From contig CAJQPL010000024.1 of assembly GCA_905480215.1 (NCBI GenBank), positions 1 to 47,407 on the forward strand: a stretch of DNA of 47,407 bases. Direction: 5' to 3'. Made by a program: the position numbers and the translations under genes. Position 1 is the stretch's first letter; each line of letters begins with the position of its first letter. A model generated the notes under the pieces. The model was not told the DNA's origin, made no database searches, and saw nothing but the letters and a program-made list of their open reading frames with translations. Below are positions 34,414-42,472 of the stretch, in pieces. This stretch comes from an uncultured Woeseiaceae bacterium. Lineage in GTDB: Bacteria; Pseudomonadota; Gammaproteobacteria; Steroidobacterales; Woeseiaceae.

Positions 34414-35574
34414 CTAGCTGCCTGGTCGCTTTGTTACCCACTGTCGCGGATTAATTGGCTTGGTTCCCTTTCGCAACTCAAAATAGATGCTGGCCTGTTG
34501 CTGCCCGCCACTATCACCGACCGTCGCGATAACATCGCCAGGTGCTACCCAATCACCGGCGTTTTTCAAGATGGTTTCGTTGTAGCCATAGAGCGTCATA
34601 TAACCTTCGCCGTGATCAACAATGACTAGCAGGCCCATTCCGGCAAGCCAATCCGCAAATGCGACCCGGCCATGATAGATCGCCCGGACCTCGCGACCTC
34701 GCGGTGCCGCAAACACTACACCGTTCCATTTGATTCTGTCACTCGCCCGCGGTTGTCCAAAATCGTTTATTAAGGTGCCGGCAACGGGCCACGTAAGACG
34801 TCCCTTATGTTTGCTAAACGGCTCCTCAGAACTGATGGGATAGTCAGACAGTATGCTGGTCAGCTCGGCAATGAGTCGGGCAAGATCAGTTTCCTGTGCA
34901 GCGAGTCGATTGACCTCCTGACCCTCTGTGGTGATCTTGTCTCGCACCCCTGCCAGCAAAGCCTGCCGCCTCTCCTGAGCGGTGTTCAGTTTGCCGAGTT
35001 CGGCGTAGCGGTTCTTCGCCAGACTTTCCAGTCGCGCACTTTCTGCCGCGATTTGGCTGCGCAACTCATCCAGGTTTCGAATTTCATCCATGACGGCAGC
35101 AATGTTTTCGGCCCGATAGTCGTTTAGATAGCGGTAATAGGCCATCAGCCGACCCAGTGTCGCCGGGTCACGCTGATTCAACAGCAGCTTGATTTTCTCC
35201 TGACTGCCACTCATGTAAGCAGACCGCACCTGGTCCGCAAGCTGCCCCGATTCCAGGTCGAGATGCGCTTCTCGCTCCGCCAAATCGGCATCCAGGGCCT
35301 GCTTTTTCTTCTCCGTGAAGCGTTGTTCGCGCTCAATGTCCTTTATATGCATGCGCTGTTCGGAAATGGCCACCTCCGTATCCTGCAGCTCGACCGTCAG
35401 TCGGTCACGCTCAGCGGCGCTTCGATCCATGCTTTTTTTCAGATCGCTGATGCGCTCACGAACTTCCTCTAGCTCCCGCTCCTTCACCTTGGCTAGCTCA
35501 CCGTGCGGCTCCTGAGCCAATAGCGGGACGGTGACGGTCAACAAAAGCGCCAAAAATAGGTGTCGAAGAGTCAT
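34414..35574 (-). CDS. envC: murein hydrolase activator EnvC
   Basis: A 386-residue periplasmic protein with signal peptide (MTLRHLFLALLLTVTVPLLA), long coiled coils (about residues 22-240) and a C-terminal LytM/M23 domain. The LytM domain is degenerate: HGEGYMTLYGYNE has Tyr where active enzymes have His, and IYFELRKG replaces the HxH motif, as expected of EnvC, which activates the amidases AmiA/AmiB at the septum rather than cutting peptidoglycan itself. The frame is open 14 codons upstream, but the ATG at 35574 gives the proper signal peptide. It is divergent from yibN, as in E. coli. Confidence 0.93.
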   Translation of the reverse strand: MTLRHLFLALLLTVTVPLLAQEPHGELAKVKERELEEVRERISDLKKSMDRSAAERDRLTVELQDTEVAISEQRMHIKDIEREQRFTEKKKQALDADLAEREAHLDLESGQLADQVRSAYMSGSQEKIKLLLNQRDPATLGRLMAYYRYLNDYRAENIAAVMDEIRNLDELRSQIAAESARLESLAKNRYAELGKLNTAQERRQALLAGVRDKITTEGQEVNRLAAQETDLARLIAELTSILSDYPISSEEPFSKHKGRLTWPVAGTLINDFGQPRASDRIKWNGVVFAAPRGREVRAIYHGRVAFADWLAGMGLLVIVDHGEGYMTLYGYNETILKNAGDWVAPGDVIATVGDSGGQQQASIYFELRKGTKPINPRQWVTKRPGS

Positions 35575-35625
35575 CCAAGCAGAGTGTAGAGCGTTCAGCG
35601 GGGTATTTCCTGCCACTTTTCCGGG

Positions 35626-35631
35626 TATAAT
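35626..35631 (+). promoter_or_regulatory. -10 box for the yibN-grxC-secB-gpsA operon
   Basis: TATAAT at 35626-35631 is a perfect sigma-70 -10 box, 51 bp before the yibN ATG in the 108-bp divergent region shared with envC. No strong -35 box stands at the right distance. Confidence 0.45.
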
Positions 35632-35682
35632 CCTGCGATCGACAATCTCCCTTTGCAGAGTTTCTCTCTGCCTGAGTAACCC

Positions 35683-36138
35683 ATGGAAAAACTAGTGGAA
35701 TTCGCCGGCAACAATATGTGGCTGGTGCTGGCTTTGATGATCAGCTTCTTTATGGTCATTTTCAGTGAATTGCGGCGTAAAGCCAGCGGTATGGTAAACG
35801 TTGATGCAGTTCATGCGGTCAAACTTATCAACAATGACGCCATCGTTATCGATTTGCGCAGCGCGGATGCTTATTCGCAGGGCCATATCGTTGGCGCGAG
35901 AAATATCCCTGCGGATGAGCTTGAGGCCAAGATTGAGGGGCTGGCCGGGATGAAGGACAAGCCAGTCGTTACTGTTTGCGAGGCGGGCATAACCTCGACC
36001 AAAGCGGTGGCCACATTAAAGACCGCCGGCTTCGAAAGCGCTTTCGGCGTGAAAGGCGGCATGGCTGGCTGGAAAGAGGCCGGACTGCCGATTGTTGGCG
36101 GCAAGAAGACCAAGAGCAAGAAAACAAAAAACAAGTAG
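35683..36138 (+). CDS. yibN: membrane-anchored rhodanese-like protein YibN
   Basis: A 151-residue protein with an N-terminal membrane helix (NNMWLVLALMISFFMVIFSEL) and one rhodanese domain. The domain has AIVIDLRSADAYSQGHIVGARNIP and the active-site loop TVCEAGITSTKA with its catalytic Cys, followed by GGMAGWKEAGLP. The C-terminus is a Lys-rich tail. The name follows E. coli YibN, which has the same layout and the same position before grxC and secB. Sulfur transfer is implied by the intact Cys, but the physiological substrate is unknown. Confidence 0.9.
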   Translation: MEKLVEFAGNNMWLVLALMISFFMVIFSELRRKASGMVNVDAVHAVKLINNDAIVIDLRSADAYSQGHIVGARNIPADELEAKIEGLAGMKDKPVVTVCEAGITSTKAVATLKTAGFESAFGVKGGMAGWKEAGLPIVGGKKTKSKKTKNK

Positions 36139-36145
36139 AAGCAAT

Positions 36146-36427
36146 ATGAGCGCAGCAAACGCAGTTATAGTGTACGGAAATACCACTTGTGGATATTGCG
36201 GTGCCGCGCGCATGTTGCTGACGAAAAAAGGTGTCGCGTTTCAGGATATAATAGTCACTGATGAGCCCCAATTGCGAACAGAAATGGAACAGCGGAGCGG
36301 ACGTCGTTCCGTACCGCAAATTTTTGTTGGTGACCATCACATAGGTGGATTCGATGATCTTTACGCCTTGGAACAGGCCGGAGAGCTGGACAAACTACTC
36401 ACCGATCAAAGCGGTGAACTAAACTAA
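36146..36427 (+). CDS. grxC: glutaredoxin 3
   Basis: A 93-residue glutaredoxin. The active site is TTCGYCGAARMLL (CGYC instead of the common CPYC), with the TVP-type cis-proline motif RSVPQIFVGDHHIGGFDDLYAL, which binds glutathione. It reduces protein disulfides and glutathione mixed disulfides in the cytoplasm. The frame is open upstream, but the ATG at 36146, 7 bp after the yibN stop, gives the usual N-terminus. It lies in the yibN-grxC-secB-gpsA order known from E. coli. Confidence 0.94.
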   Translation: MSAANAVIVYGNTTCGYCGAARMLLTKKGVAFQDIIVTDEPQLRTEMEQRSGRRSVPQIFVGDHHIGGFDDLYALEQAGELDKLLTDQSGELN

Positions 36428-36442
36428 CAAGCAGGAATTATC

Positions 36443-36919
36443 ATGGCAGAAGAACAACCCGTTGAAAAACGACTATCAATTGGCAAGATTTATTTGAAAG
36501 ACTTTTCTTTCGAATCGCCGCAGGCACCATCTATTTTTCAGAACTCCGACTGGCAACCAAAGACCGATCTAAATCTGCGCAGCAACCATACGCCTGCTGG
36601 CGACAATCATCACGAGATTGTATTAACGATTACGGTTGAGGCGAAAGCGGACGACAAAACAATTTTCCTTGTCGAACTGCAACAAGCCGGATTGTTCGAA
36701 ATTTCTGGTTACGAAGGCGACGAGATGGGTGCCATTGTTGGCAGCTTCTGCCCGAACATGTTATTCCCTTACGCACGCGAAAGCATTGCGTCTTTGATTC
36801 AGAAAGCTGGATTCCCGGAATTTGTTCTGCAACCAATTAACTTCGATGCGCTTTACATGCAGTCGCAGCAACAAAAAGCGGCGGCGGAGACGCAAGTCAG
36901 TGATGCGGATAAACACTAA
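36443..36919 (+). CDS. secB: protein-export chaperone SecB
   Basis: A 158-residue SecB, the tetrameric cytoplasmic chaperone that keeps exported precursors unfolded and delivers them to SecA. The N-terminal IYLKDFSFESPQAPSIF, then the GLFEISGYEGDEMGAIVGSFCPNMLFPYARE core, with the acidic SecA-contact patch, and FPEFVLQPINFDALY are the conserved segments. The length fits the family (E. coli 155). A ribosome site (GCAGGAA) precedes the ATG. The TAA stop overlaps the proposed ATA start of gpsA. Confidence 0.96.
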   Translation: MAEEQPVEKRLSIGKIYLKDFSFESPQAPSIFQNSDWQPKTDLNLRSNHTPAGDNHHEIVLTITVEAKADDKTIFLVELQQAGLFEISGYEGDEMGAIVGSFCPNMLFPYARESIASLIQKAGFPEFVLQPINFDALYMQSQQQKAAAETQVSDADKH

Positions 36920-37935
36920 TAAGTAACGACGCGCCGAAATCAATCGCGGTTATCGGGGCTGGTTCCTGGGGGACCGCTTTAGCATTGCAATTTGCTCGCT
37001 GTGGTTGCGATGTGCGACTCGGTGGTGTCCGCGAGCTCGACTTGCTGGAAGCAATGGCTAGCGATGGCGAGAATAGCCGTTACCTTCCAGGCGTTCCCTT
37101 TCCATCAAACCTCAAGCCGTCACCGGATCTGGCGGTATGTCTCGACGGCGTGCGAGACATCTTGATGGCGGTTCCAAGCCACGGCCTGCGCGACACACTT
37201 GCTGCAATCAAACCGCTTCTTCGGGCTGACTCACGAATCTGTTGGGCGACTAAAGGCTTTGAGCTGCACTCCGGCAAGTTGCCACACCAGGTGGTCGCCG
37301 AAGAGTTAGGTGATGATCGGCCGGTAGCAGTATTGAGCGGCCCAACGTTTGCGAAGGAAGTCGCGGAGGGGCTACCCACCGCGATGACCATTGCAGCAAA
37401 CGATGAAGACTTTGCACAAGCACTGGCGGCAGCACTGTCCGATGATAATTTCCGTGCCTATACCTCGGACGACATTGCGGGCGTTGAAGTCGGCGGCGCC
37501 ATCAAGAACGTGCTCGCGATCGGTGCCGGCATGTGTGATGGCCTGGGTTTCGGTGCTAACGCCCGCGTCGCACTTATCACGCGCGGTCTCGTTGAGTTAA
37601 CACGACTCGGCGTCGCACTCGGCGCTCAACAAGAAACAATGATGGGTCTCGCCGGCATGGGCGACCTGGTATTAACCTGCACTGACAATCTGTCACGCAA
37701 TCGTCGCATGGGGCTGGCTCTTGCCAGCGGCATGACCATTGACGAGGCGCAGGCAGAAATTCAGCAGGTTGTTGAAGGTGTACTGGCAGCCGAGGCTGTT
37801 AAAGAGGTTGCGGATAATCTCGGCATCGAAATGCCTATCTGCCACCAGGTCTACAGAATCCTCTATGAGGGTGCATCACCGCTCGAGGCCGTCGGTGCGC
37901 TGATGGGACGCGAGCTCAAGTCGGAACACGGATAA
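36919..37935 (+). CDS. gpsA: glycerol-3-phosphate dehydrogenase [NAD(P)+], with ATA as apparent start
   Basis: GpsA makes sn-glycerol-3-phosphate for phospholipids from dihydroxyacetone phosphate. The dinucleotide-binding motif IAVIGAGSWGTALALQF, NPxF-type substrate loop VLSGPTFAKEVAEGLPTA, catalytic Lys in GGAIKNVLAIGAG and SRNRRMGLAL near the end are all present. The first ATG/GTG/TTG in frame is a TTG at 36985, which lies after the GAGSWG motif and would destroy the fold. An in-frame TAA at 36910 limits extension, and the only start-like codon between is ATA at 36919, overlapping the secB stop (TAATA). From there the protein is 338 residues, the usual family length (E. coli 339). Confidence 0.9.
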   Translation: MSNDAPKSIAVIGAGSWGTALALQFARCGCDVRLGGVRELDLLEAMASDGENSRYLPGVPFPSNLKPSPDLAVCLDGVRDILMAVPSHGLRDTLAAIKPLLRADSRICWATKGFELHSGKLPHQVVAEELGDDRPVAVLSGPTFAKEVAEGLPTAMTIAANDEDFAQALAAALSDDNFRAYTSDDIAGVEVGGAIKNVLAIGAGMCDGLGFGANARVALITRGLVELTRLGVALGAQQETMMGLAGMGDLVLTCTDNLSRNRRMGLALASGMTIDEAQAEIQQVVEGVLAAEAVKEVADNLGIEMPICHQVYRILYEGASPLEAVGALMGRELKSEHG

Positions 37936-37977
37936 CTTCGGCGCACAATTTGTCGCCGCCGCTATCAGACCCTTACC

Positions 37978-38457
37978 TTACTCGTCCAGATGGACAAACC
38001 AGCTTCTTGTAAGCCCAAGCAAGAATGCTGTGCTGGCGCCAAACAGAACAAGGCCGCCCATTGCTTCAAAACTTCCGAGGAGTTGCCACTTATCTGAGAG
38101 CGTAATGTCGCCATATCCCAAGGTTGTAGAAGTTACGACAGAGAAATAGAGCGCCTGCCTCAGGTCTGAGAACTCGCCGAGCATCAGATAGACGGTTGCC
38201 CATGCCCATGCAGATACTGTGTGTATAGCTATCACTCCAAACACCGCGATGCCTAACAACAAAATCGACCTGTTCTGACTTGGAAAAATTGATGTGGTCC
38301 CGTTAATCCGCCGAATAAAACCAGCCAACCAAACTAAGCAAGAAACGTGAAAAATCGCGTTGGCAACAATCAGCCCCGTGCCTAATAACAATTCGCTTTT
38401 CAACACATTTCTCCTTAACGATCTAATCAGCGACCCATTCTGCAGTATTAGCCGCAT
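37978..38457 (-). CDS. small potassium-channel-like protein (ion channel family)
   Basis: A 159-residue membrane protein with about four hydrophobic helices. The third region contains the pore signature ALYFSVVTSTTLGYGDITL, in which TTLGYGD is the K+ selectivity filter, followed by the inner helix GSFEAMGGLVLFGASTAFLLGL. No RCK or cyclic-nucleotide domain is attached, and the protein stops soon after the inner helix. The N-terminal two helices resemble those of other bacterial ion-channel family (Pfam Ion_trans_2) proteins. It is probably a tetrameric K+ channel. It is convergent with gpsA and not linked to the trk genes. Confidence 0.8.
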   Translation of the reverse strand: MRLILQNGSLIRSLRRNVLKSELLLGTGLIVANAIFHVSCLVWLAGFIRRINGTTSIFPSQNRSILLLGIAVFGVIAIHTVSAWAWATVYLMLGEFSDLRQALYFSVVTSTTLGYGDITLSDKWQLLGSFEAMGGLVLFGASTAFLLGLTRSWFVHLDE

Positions 38458-38548
38458 CGAATCGAGCTGTCATGTACATTCAAGCGCATTGCGACTGATC
38501 GGCCGAAAATCCTTAGCGCCTGTTCTTTTGCTAGCCTGGAAAACTGAC

Positions 38549-39013
38549 TCAGGTGCTTCCCGCGAAGCCCAGCTGACGCCAAGCCTCATAGACGACCACA
38601 GCCGCAGCATTGGAAAGATTCAGGCTACGGCTGTTTTTTTTCATCGGCAAGCGCAAGCATTGTTGTGGCGGCAGTCCGTCCAGGATTGGCTGCGGCAAAC
38701 CGCGAGTCTCGGGACCAAACAAAAAGACATCACCGTCTTGATAGGACGGTGAGTCGTGTGCCGCCTGGCCGCGAGTACTGAGCGCGAAGACACGCGGCTG
38801 TTGCAGCGCATCGAGACAGGCTTGCAGCGACTTGTGCGTCGACACCGTAGCGAACTCACTGTAGTCGAGGCCCGCCCGTTTCAATCGAGGTTCGTCCAGT
38901 TCAAAACCCAGCGGCTCTATCAGATGAAGCGCAACCCCAGTATTCGCACACAGGCGAATGATGTTGCCAGTATTCGGCGGTATTTCGGGCTCGTAAAGAA
39001 TAAGGCTAAACAT
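38549..39013 (-). CDS. trmL: tRNA (cytidine(34)-2'-O)-methyltransferase TrmL
   Basis: A 154-residue SPOUT-class methyltransferase that modifies the wobble ribose of tRNA-Leu. It begins [26 protein letters not shown], the diagnostic N-terminus. The SAM-binding trefoil knot is [10 protein letters not shown]...[28 protein letters not shown]. The frame is open upstream, but the ATG at 39013 gives the family length (E. coli 157). It is divergent from pyrD with 26 bp between the two starts. trmL also follows this region in E. coli-type secB-gpsA loci. Confidence 0.94.
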   Translation of the reverse strand: MFSLILYEPEIPPNTGNIIRLCANTGVALHLIEPLGFELDEPRLKRAGLDYSEFATVSTHKSLQACLDALQQPRVFALSTRGQAAHDSPSYQDGDVFLFGPETRGLPQPILDGLPPQQCLRLPMKKNSRSLNLSNAAAVVVYEAWRQLGFAGST

Positions 39014-39039
39014 AGAAAACCCTGTAGAATCCCGCGGCA

Positions 39040-39969
39040 ATGGCGAACGAACGACTCCAGACTGAATTTTGTGGCATCTCGATGGCATCGCCCATTGTGT
39101 TGCTCTCAGGTTGTGTTGGTTTCGGGGAAGAATACACGCGCGTCGTGGGATACTCGAATGCAGATGTTGGCGCGGTCGTACTCAAAGGTACGACCGGCGA
39201 TGCGCGCCTCGGTAACGAACCGCATCGTATTTATGAAACGCCGGACGGAATGTTAAATGCCATTGGACTGCAAAACCCCGGTGTAGATGCGGTAGTTGAT
39301 GACACTCTCCCGGGGCTCGATTTTTCTGAAACGCGATTCTTCGCCAATGTCTCGGGATCCACGATAGAGGAATACGAACGCGTTACAAAGCGCTTCGACG
39401 ATTCGGACATCGATGCCATCGAAATTAATATCTCCTGCCCAAACGTTAAAGAAGGCGGCGTTCAGTTTGGCAATGATCCGGAGATGTCTGCTCGAGTCGT
39501 CGCAGCCTGCCGCGCACAAACATCGAAACCCATCATCGCCAAGCTCTCGCCCAACCAAACCGATATTCAGGAAAATGCCCGCCTCTGTATTGAGGCAGGG
39601 ACTGATGGCTTTGCGGTCATCAACACGTTGATGGGCATGGCCATTGATTCGCAAACTCGAAAGCCAATCATCGGCAATATTCGCGGTGGTCTTTCCGGTC
39701 CGGCCATAAAACCCATTGCGCTATTGAAGGTGCATCAGGTGTATGAGGTTTCGAAGCAGCACAATGTACCCATCATCGGCCAGGGCGGCATCACTACAGC
39801 AAGCGATGCGATCGAATTTATTGTTGCGGGTGCGGCCGCTGTCGGTATCGGAACTGCTCTTTTTTACGACCCGCTTGTATGTGCGAAAATTAACAAGGGT
39901 ATTGCCGACTACCTGCAGCAACATAACTTCGCGTCGGTGGGCGAGCTGGTCGGCACGCTACAGTTGTAA
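39040..39969 (+). CDS. pyrD: dihydroorotate dehydrogenase, class 1B-like
   Basis: A 309-residue FMN-dependent enzyme of pyrimidine synthesis. The catalytic base is a Cys (Cys133 in [13 protein letters not shown]), as in soluble class 1 enzymes; the membrane-bound class 2 enzymes usual in gammaproteobacteria have Ser. [36 protein letters not shown] and [32 protein letters not shown] are typical of class 1B, which normally pairs with the iron-sulfur flavoprotein PyrK and uses NAD+. No pyrK is present nearby. Its stop codon directly abuts the convergent ntrC stop. Confidence 0.92.
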   Translation: MANERLQTEFCGISMASPIVLLSGCVGFGEEYTRVVGYSNADVGAVVLKGTTGDARLGNEPHRIYETPDGMLNAIGLQNPGVDAVVDDTLPGLDFSETRFFANVSGSTIEEYERVTKRFDDSDIDAIEINISCPNVKEGGVQFGNDPEMSARVVAACRAQTSKPIIAKLSPNQTDIQENARLCIEAGTDGFAVINTLMGMAIDSQTRKPIIGNIRGGLSGPAIKPIALLKVHQVYEVSKQHNVPIIGQGGITTASDAIEFIVAGAAAVGIGTALFYDPLVCAKINKGIADYLQQHNFASVGELVGTLQL

Positions 39970-41370
39970 TTAGTCCAGATGCAGCGCTTTCATCTTGCGG
40001 GTCAAGGTATTGCGCCCCCACCCCAGCAGCTTCGCCGCCTCTTGCCTATGCCCATTGGTTCGTGACATAGCGGCTTCTATCAGCGTCTTCTCAAACTCTG
40101 GCATAGCCTGATCGATCAGCGGTTCTTTGCTGCTGCCTATTTGTCGCTCGGCCCAGGTTGCCAACATGCGCGTCCATTCTTTGCTGGCGCCGCGCATGGG
40201 TTCTCCGCCGCCAAGATCAGTCGGGATATCTTCTGCTGTAATCACACCGCCGGGTGCGGTGAGTGTTAGGCGGCGCGTCGCATTGACCAACTGCCGAACG
40301 TTTCCCGGCCAGTTGAAGGCCTGCAAAGTCTCTAGCGCGTCCGCATCAATCGCTTTCGCTGGTGTGCCAATTTCTTGTGCCGCATCGGCCAGATACTGCC
40401 TCAGTAACAGCGGTATGTCCTCGCGACGTTGTCGCAATGGTGGCGTATTGATGCGAATGACGTTTAGGCGATGAAAAAGATCCTCACGAAAGCGCGATTC
40501 TTTTACGGCCCTCGCCAAGTCCTGGTTAGTTGCCGCAATCACTCGAACATTGACCTTGATGGGCGTCTGGCCGCCAACGCGATAAAACTCACTTTCAGCC
40601 AGCACGCGCAGCAGGCGGGTTTGTTGTTCCGCCGACATGTCGCCTATCTCGTCAAGAAACAGTGTGCCGCCGTCAGCCTGCTCGAAACGGCCAATGCGCC
40701 GAGAATCTGCCCCGGTAAAAGCGCCCTTTTCGTGGCCAAATAATTCCGACTCAAGTAACTCGGATGCGATAGCGGATGTATTCAGTGCAACAAAGGTCTT
40801 GTCGGCCCGCGGACTATGGTCGTGCAGTGCACGCGCCACCAACTCTTTGCCGGTGCCGGATTCTCCGGTTATGAGTACGGTCATACTGGAGCCCGCCAGG
40901 CGTCCGATTGAACGGAAAACCTCTTGCATCGCTGGTGCCTGGCCAATCATCGAGGCCATCGCACCAGGTAACTTTTTTGTATCGCTATCCTCGATACCGC
41001 TGGCGCGCGCGGCTTTATGCACCAACTCAACGGCCTCATCGATATCAAAGGGTTTTGGCAGGTATTCAAATGCGCCGCCCTTATATGCGGCCACCGCATT
41101 CTCCAGATCCGAGTGCGCAGTGATGACAATGATCGGCAATTCCGGATGGCTGGAGCGCAGCCTCTCCAGAAGAGCAAGGCCGCTCATCCCCGGCATGCGC
41201 ACATCGGTAATGAGCACATCCGGCGCATCGTCCGCGATGGCTTCCAGCAGATGTTCGGCGCGCTCGAAACTTTGAGTTTCCATGTCTGCCTGCTTGAGCG
41301 CCTTCTCAAGAACCCAACGCAAAGATTGGTCGTCGTCGCAGATCCAAACGTTCAGTTTTGGTTTATTCAT
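39970..41370 (-). CDS. ntrC: nitrogen regulation response regulator NtrC
   Basis: A 466-residue sigma-54 activator. The receiver domain (residues about 7-120) has the phospho-acceptor Asp56 in DVLITDVRMPG. The AAA+ domain carries Walker A GESGTGKE, the sigma-54-contacting loop GAFTGA in GHEKGAFTGADSRR, Walker B GGTLFLDEIGD and the R-finger region NVRVIAATNQDL. The C-terminal Fis-type HTH is EAAKLLGWGRNTLTRKMK. Phosphorylated by NtrB under nitrogen limitation, it should bind the sites upstream of glnA in this same window. The ATG overlaps the end of ntrB by 8 bp. Confidence 0.96.
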   Translation of the reverse strand: MNKPKLNVWICDDDQSLRWVLEKALKQADMETQSFERAEHLLEAIADDAPDVLITDVRMPGMSGLALLERLRSSHPELPIIVITAHSDLENAVAAYKGGAFEYLPKPFDIDEAVELVHKAARASGIEDSDTKKLPGAMASMIGQAPAMQEVFRSIGRLAGSSMTVLITGESGTGKELVARALHDHSPRADKTFVALNTSAIASELLESELFGHEKGAFTGADSRRIGRFEQADGGTLFLDEIGDMSAEQQTRLLRVLAESEFYRVGGQTPIKVNVRVIAATNQDLARAVKESRFREDLFHRLNVIRINTPPLRQRREDIPLLLRQYLADAAQEIGTPAKAIDADALETLQAFNWPGNVRQLVNATRRLTLTAPGGVITAEDIPTDLGGGEPMRGASKEWTRMLATWAERQIGSSKEPLIDQAMPEFEKTLIEAAMSRTNGHRQEAAKLLGWGRNTLTRKMKALHLD

Positions 41371-42472
41371 TCGCGTCTTCGACTTGCTGCAACAACGGTA
41401 TGCGCATTAAGAACACCGTGCGCCCCGGGCGACTTTCAAATTCGATCAACCCCCCATGACGACTGATTAATTCCTGTGCTGCTGGCAAGCCAAGCCCGGT
41501 ACCTTCCGGGCGCGTCGTTACCAGTGGATAAAAAATTGAATCCTGCATATCGGTCGGAATACCGGGACCGTCATCTTCGATTTCGATTGACGCAATCACC
41601 CGATGACGTGTATCGCCAATAGTGAAATTGCTTACGGCGCGACTGCGCAAAGTCAGAGTTCCCTGACCTTCCAGTGCAGCGATGGCATTTTGTACAATAT
41701 TCAGAAATGCCTGCACCATTTGATCCCGGTCGAGACTGATTTCCGGCAAGCCTGGATCATAGTCGCGATGAATATTGACCTGCCTTTGATCGTCAACCTC
41801 TATGAGGCGGACGACATACTCAAGTAGCTCGTGTACGTTCACCGGCTGTTTGTTTGCCGGTCCGCCGGGGCCAAGTAGCGTGTCGACTAACGCTGCTAGT
41901 CGATCTGTTTCGCTGATGACAACATCGGTGTACTCACCTAGCCCTGGGTCGTGTAATTGGCGCGCGAGTAATTGCGCGGCGCCGCGAATGCCACCGAGCG
42001 GATTCTTGATTTCGTGCGCGAGCTGACGAATCATTTGGCGGCCAGCGCCGTGCTGAATAAGAAGCGCGTTTTCGCGACTAATCTGCGAGCGCCGGGTTAC
42101 GTCTGTGATTTCCACCAGGAGGTGGGCGTCTTCCGCGACAATCGGTGAGACCCTGCAATCAATGACGCGCTCTTCACCGTGTACTTCAGTTGGTGCGAGA
42201 TTGAGTTCATTTGCGTAGTGGTCGCCGCTCTCCATAACGCGCATTAAGATGTCACGCATTTCGGGTTCGTCGTCGACCAACTGTAACAATGACTCGCCGC
42301 GTGCACGCCTTTCGCTAATTCCGAGTATGTTTTCCGCGGCTGGATTGAGCGCCACAATGAGTAAGTGTTGATCCAGGAGAATGACACCCGAACTCAAGGA
42401 ATCGAGAATATGTTTAGAGTTTCTGTGAAGTGTTCCGTCGTCGTCGGAACCGGACGCGCTGCGCTGCTTTAT
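41363..42472 (-). CDS. ntrB: nitrogen regulation sensor kinase NtrB, with ATA as apparent start
   Basis: NtrB phosphorylates or dephosphorylates NtrC in response to the PII protein. It has a PAS domain (HILDSLSSGVILLDQHLLIVALNPAAENIL), the H-box QLAHEIKNPLGGIRGAAQLL, the N-box FLNIVQNAIAAL and the ATP lid EDDGPGIP...GTGLGLPAAQELI. The frame is open up to a GTG at 42709, but that stretch lies inside the DUF4124 gene and looks non-coding. The next canonical start, a TTG inside the PAS helix (DSLSSG), is too late. An ATA at 42472 overlapping the DUF4124 stop (ATAA) gives 369 residues with about 20 before the PAS domain (E. coli NtrB 349). Confidence 0.9.
   Translation of the reverse strand: MKQRSASGSDDDGTLHRNSKHILDSLSSGVILLDQHLLIVALNPAAENILGISERRARGESLLQLVDDEPEMRDILMRVMESGDHYANELNLAPTEVHGEERVIDCRVSPIVAEDAHLLVEITDVTRRSQISRENALLIQHGAGRQMIRQLAHEIKNPLGGIRGAAQLLARQLHDPGLGEYTDVVISETDRLAALVDTLLGPGGPANKQPVNVHELLEYVVRLIEVDDQRQVNIHRDYDPGLPEISLDRDQMVQAFLNIVQNAIAALEGQGTLTLRSRAVSNFTIGDTRHRVIASIEIEDDGPGIPTDMQDSIFYPLVTTRPEGTGLGLPAAQELISRHGGLIEFESRPGRTVFLMRIPLLQQVEDANE

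Noticed and set aside
36985-37935. gpsA starting at the TTG at 36985
   Set aside because: This start excludes the GAGSWG nucleotide-binding motif, which is encoded in the same frame just upstream.
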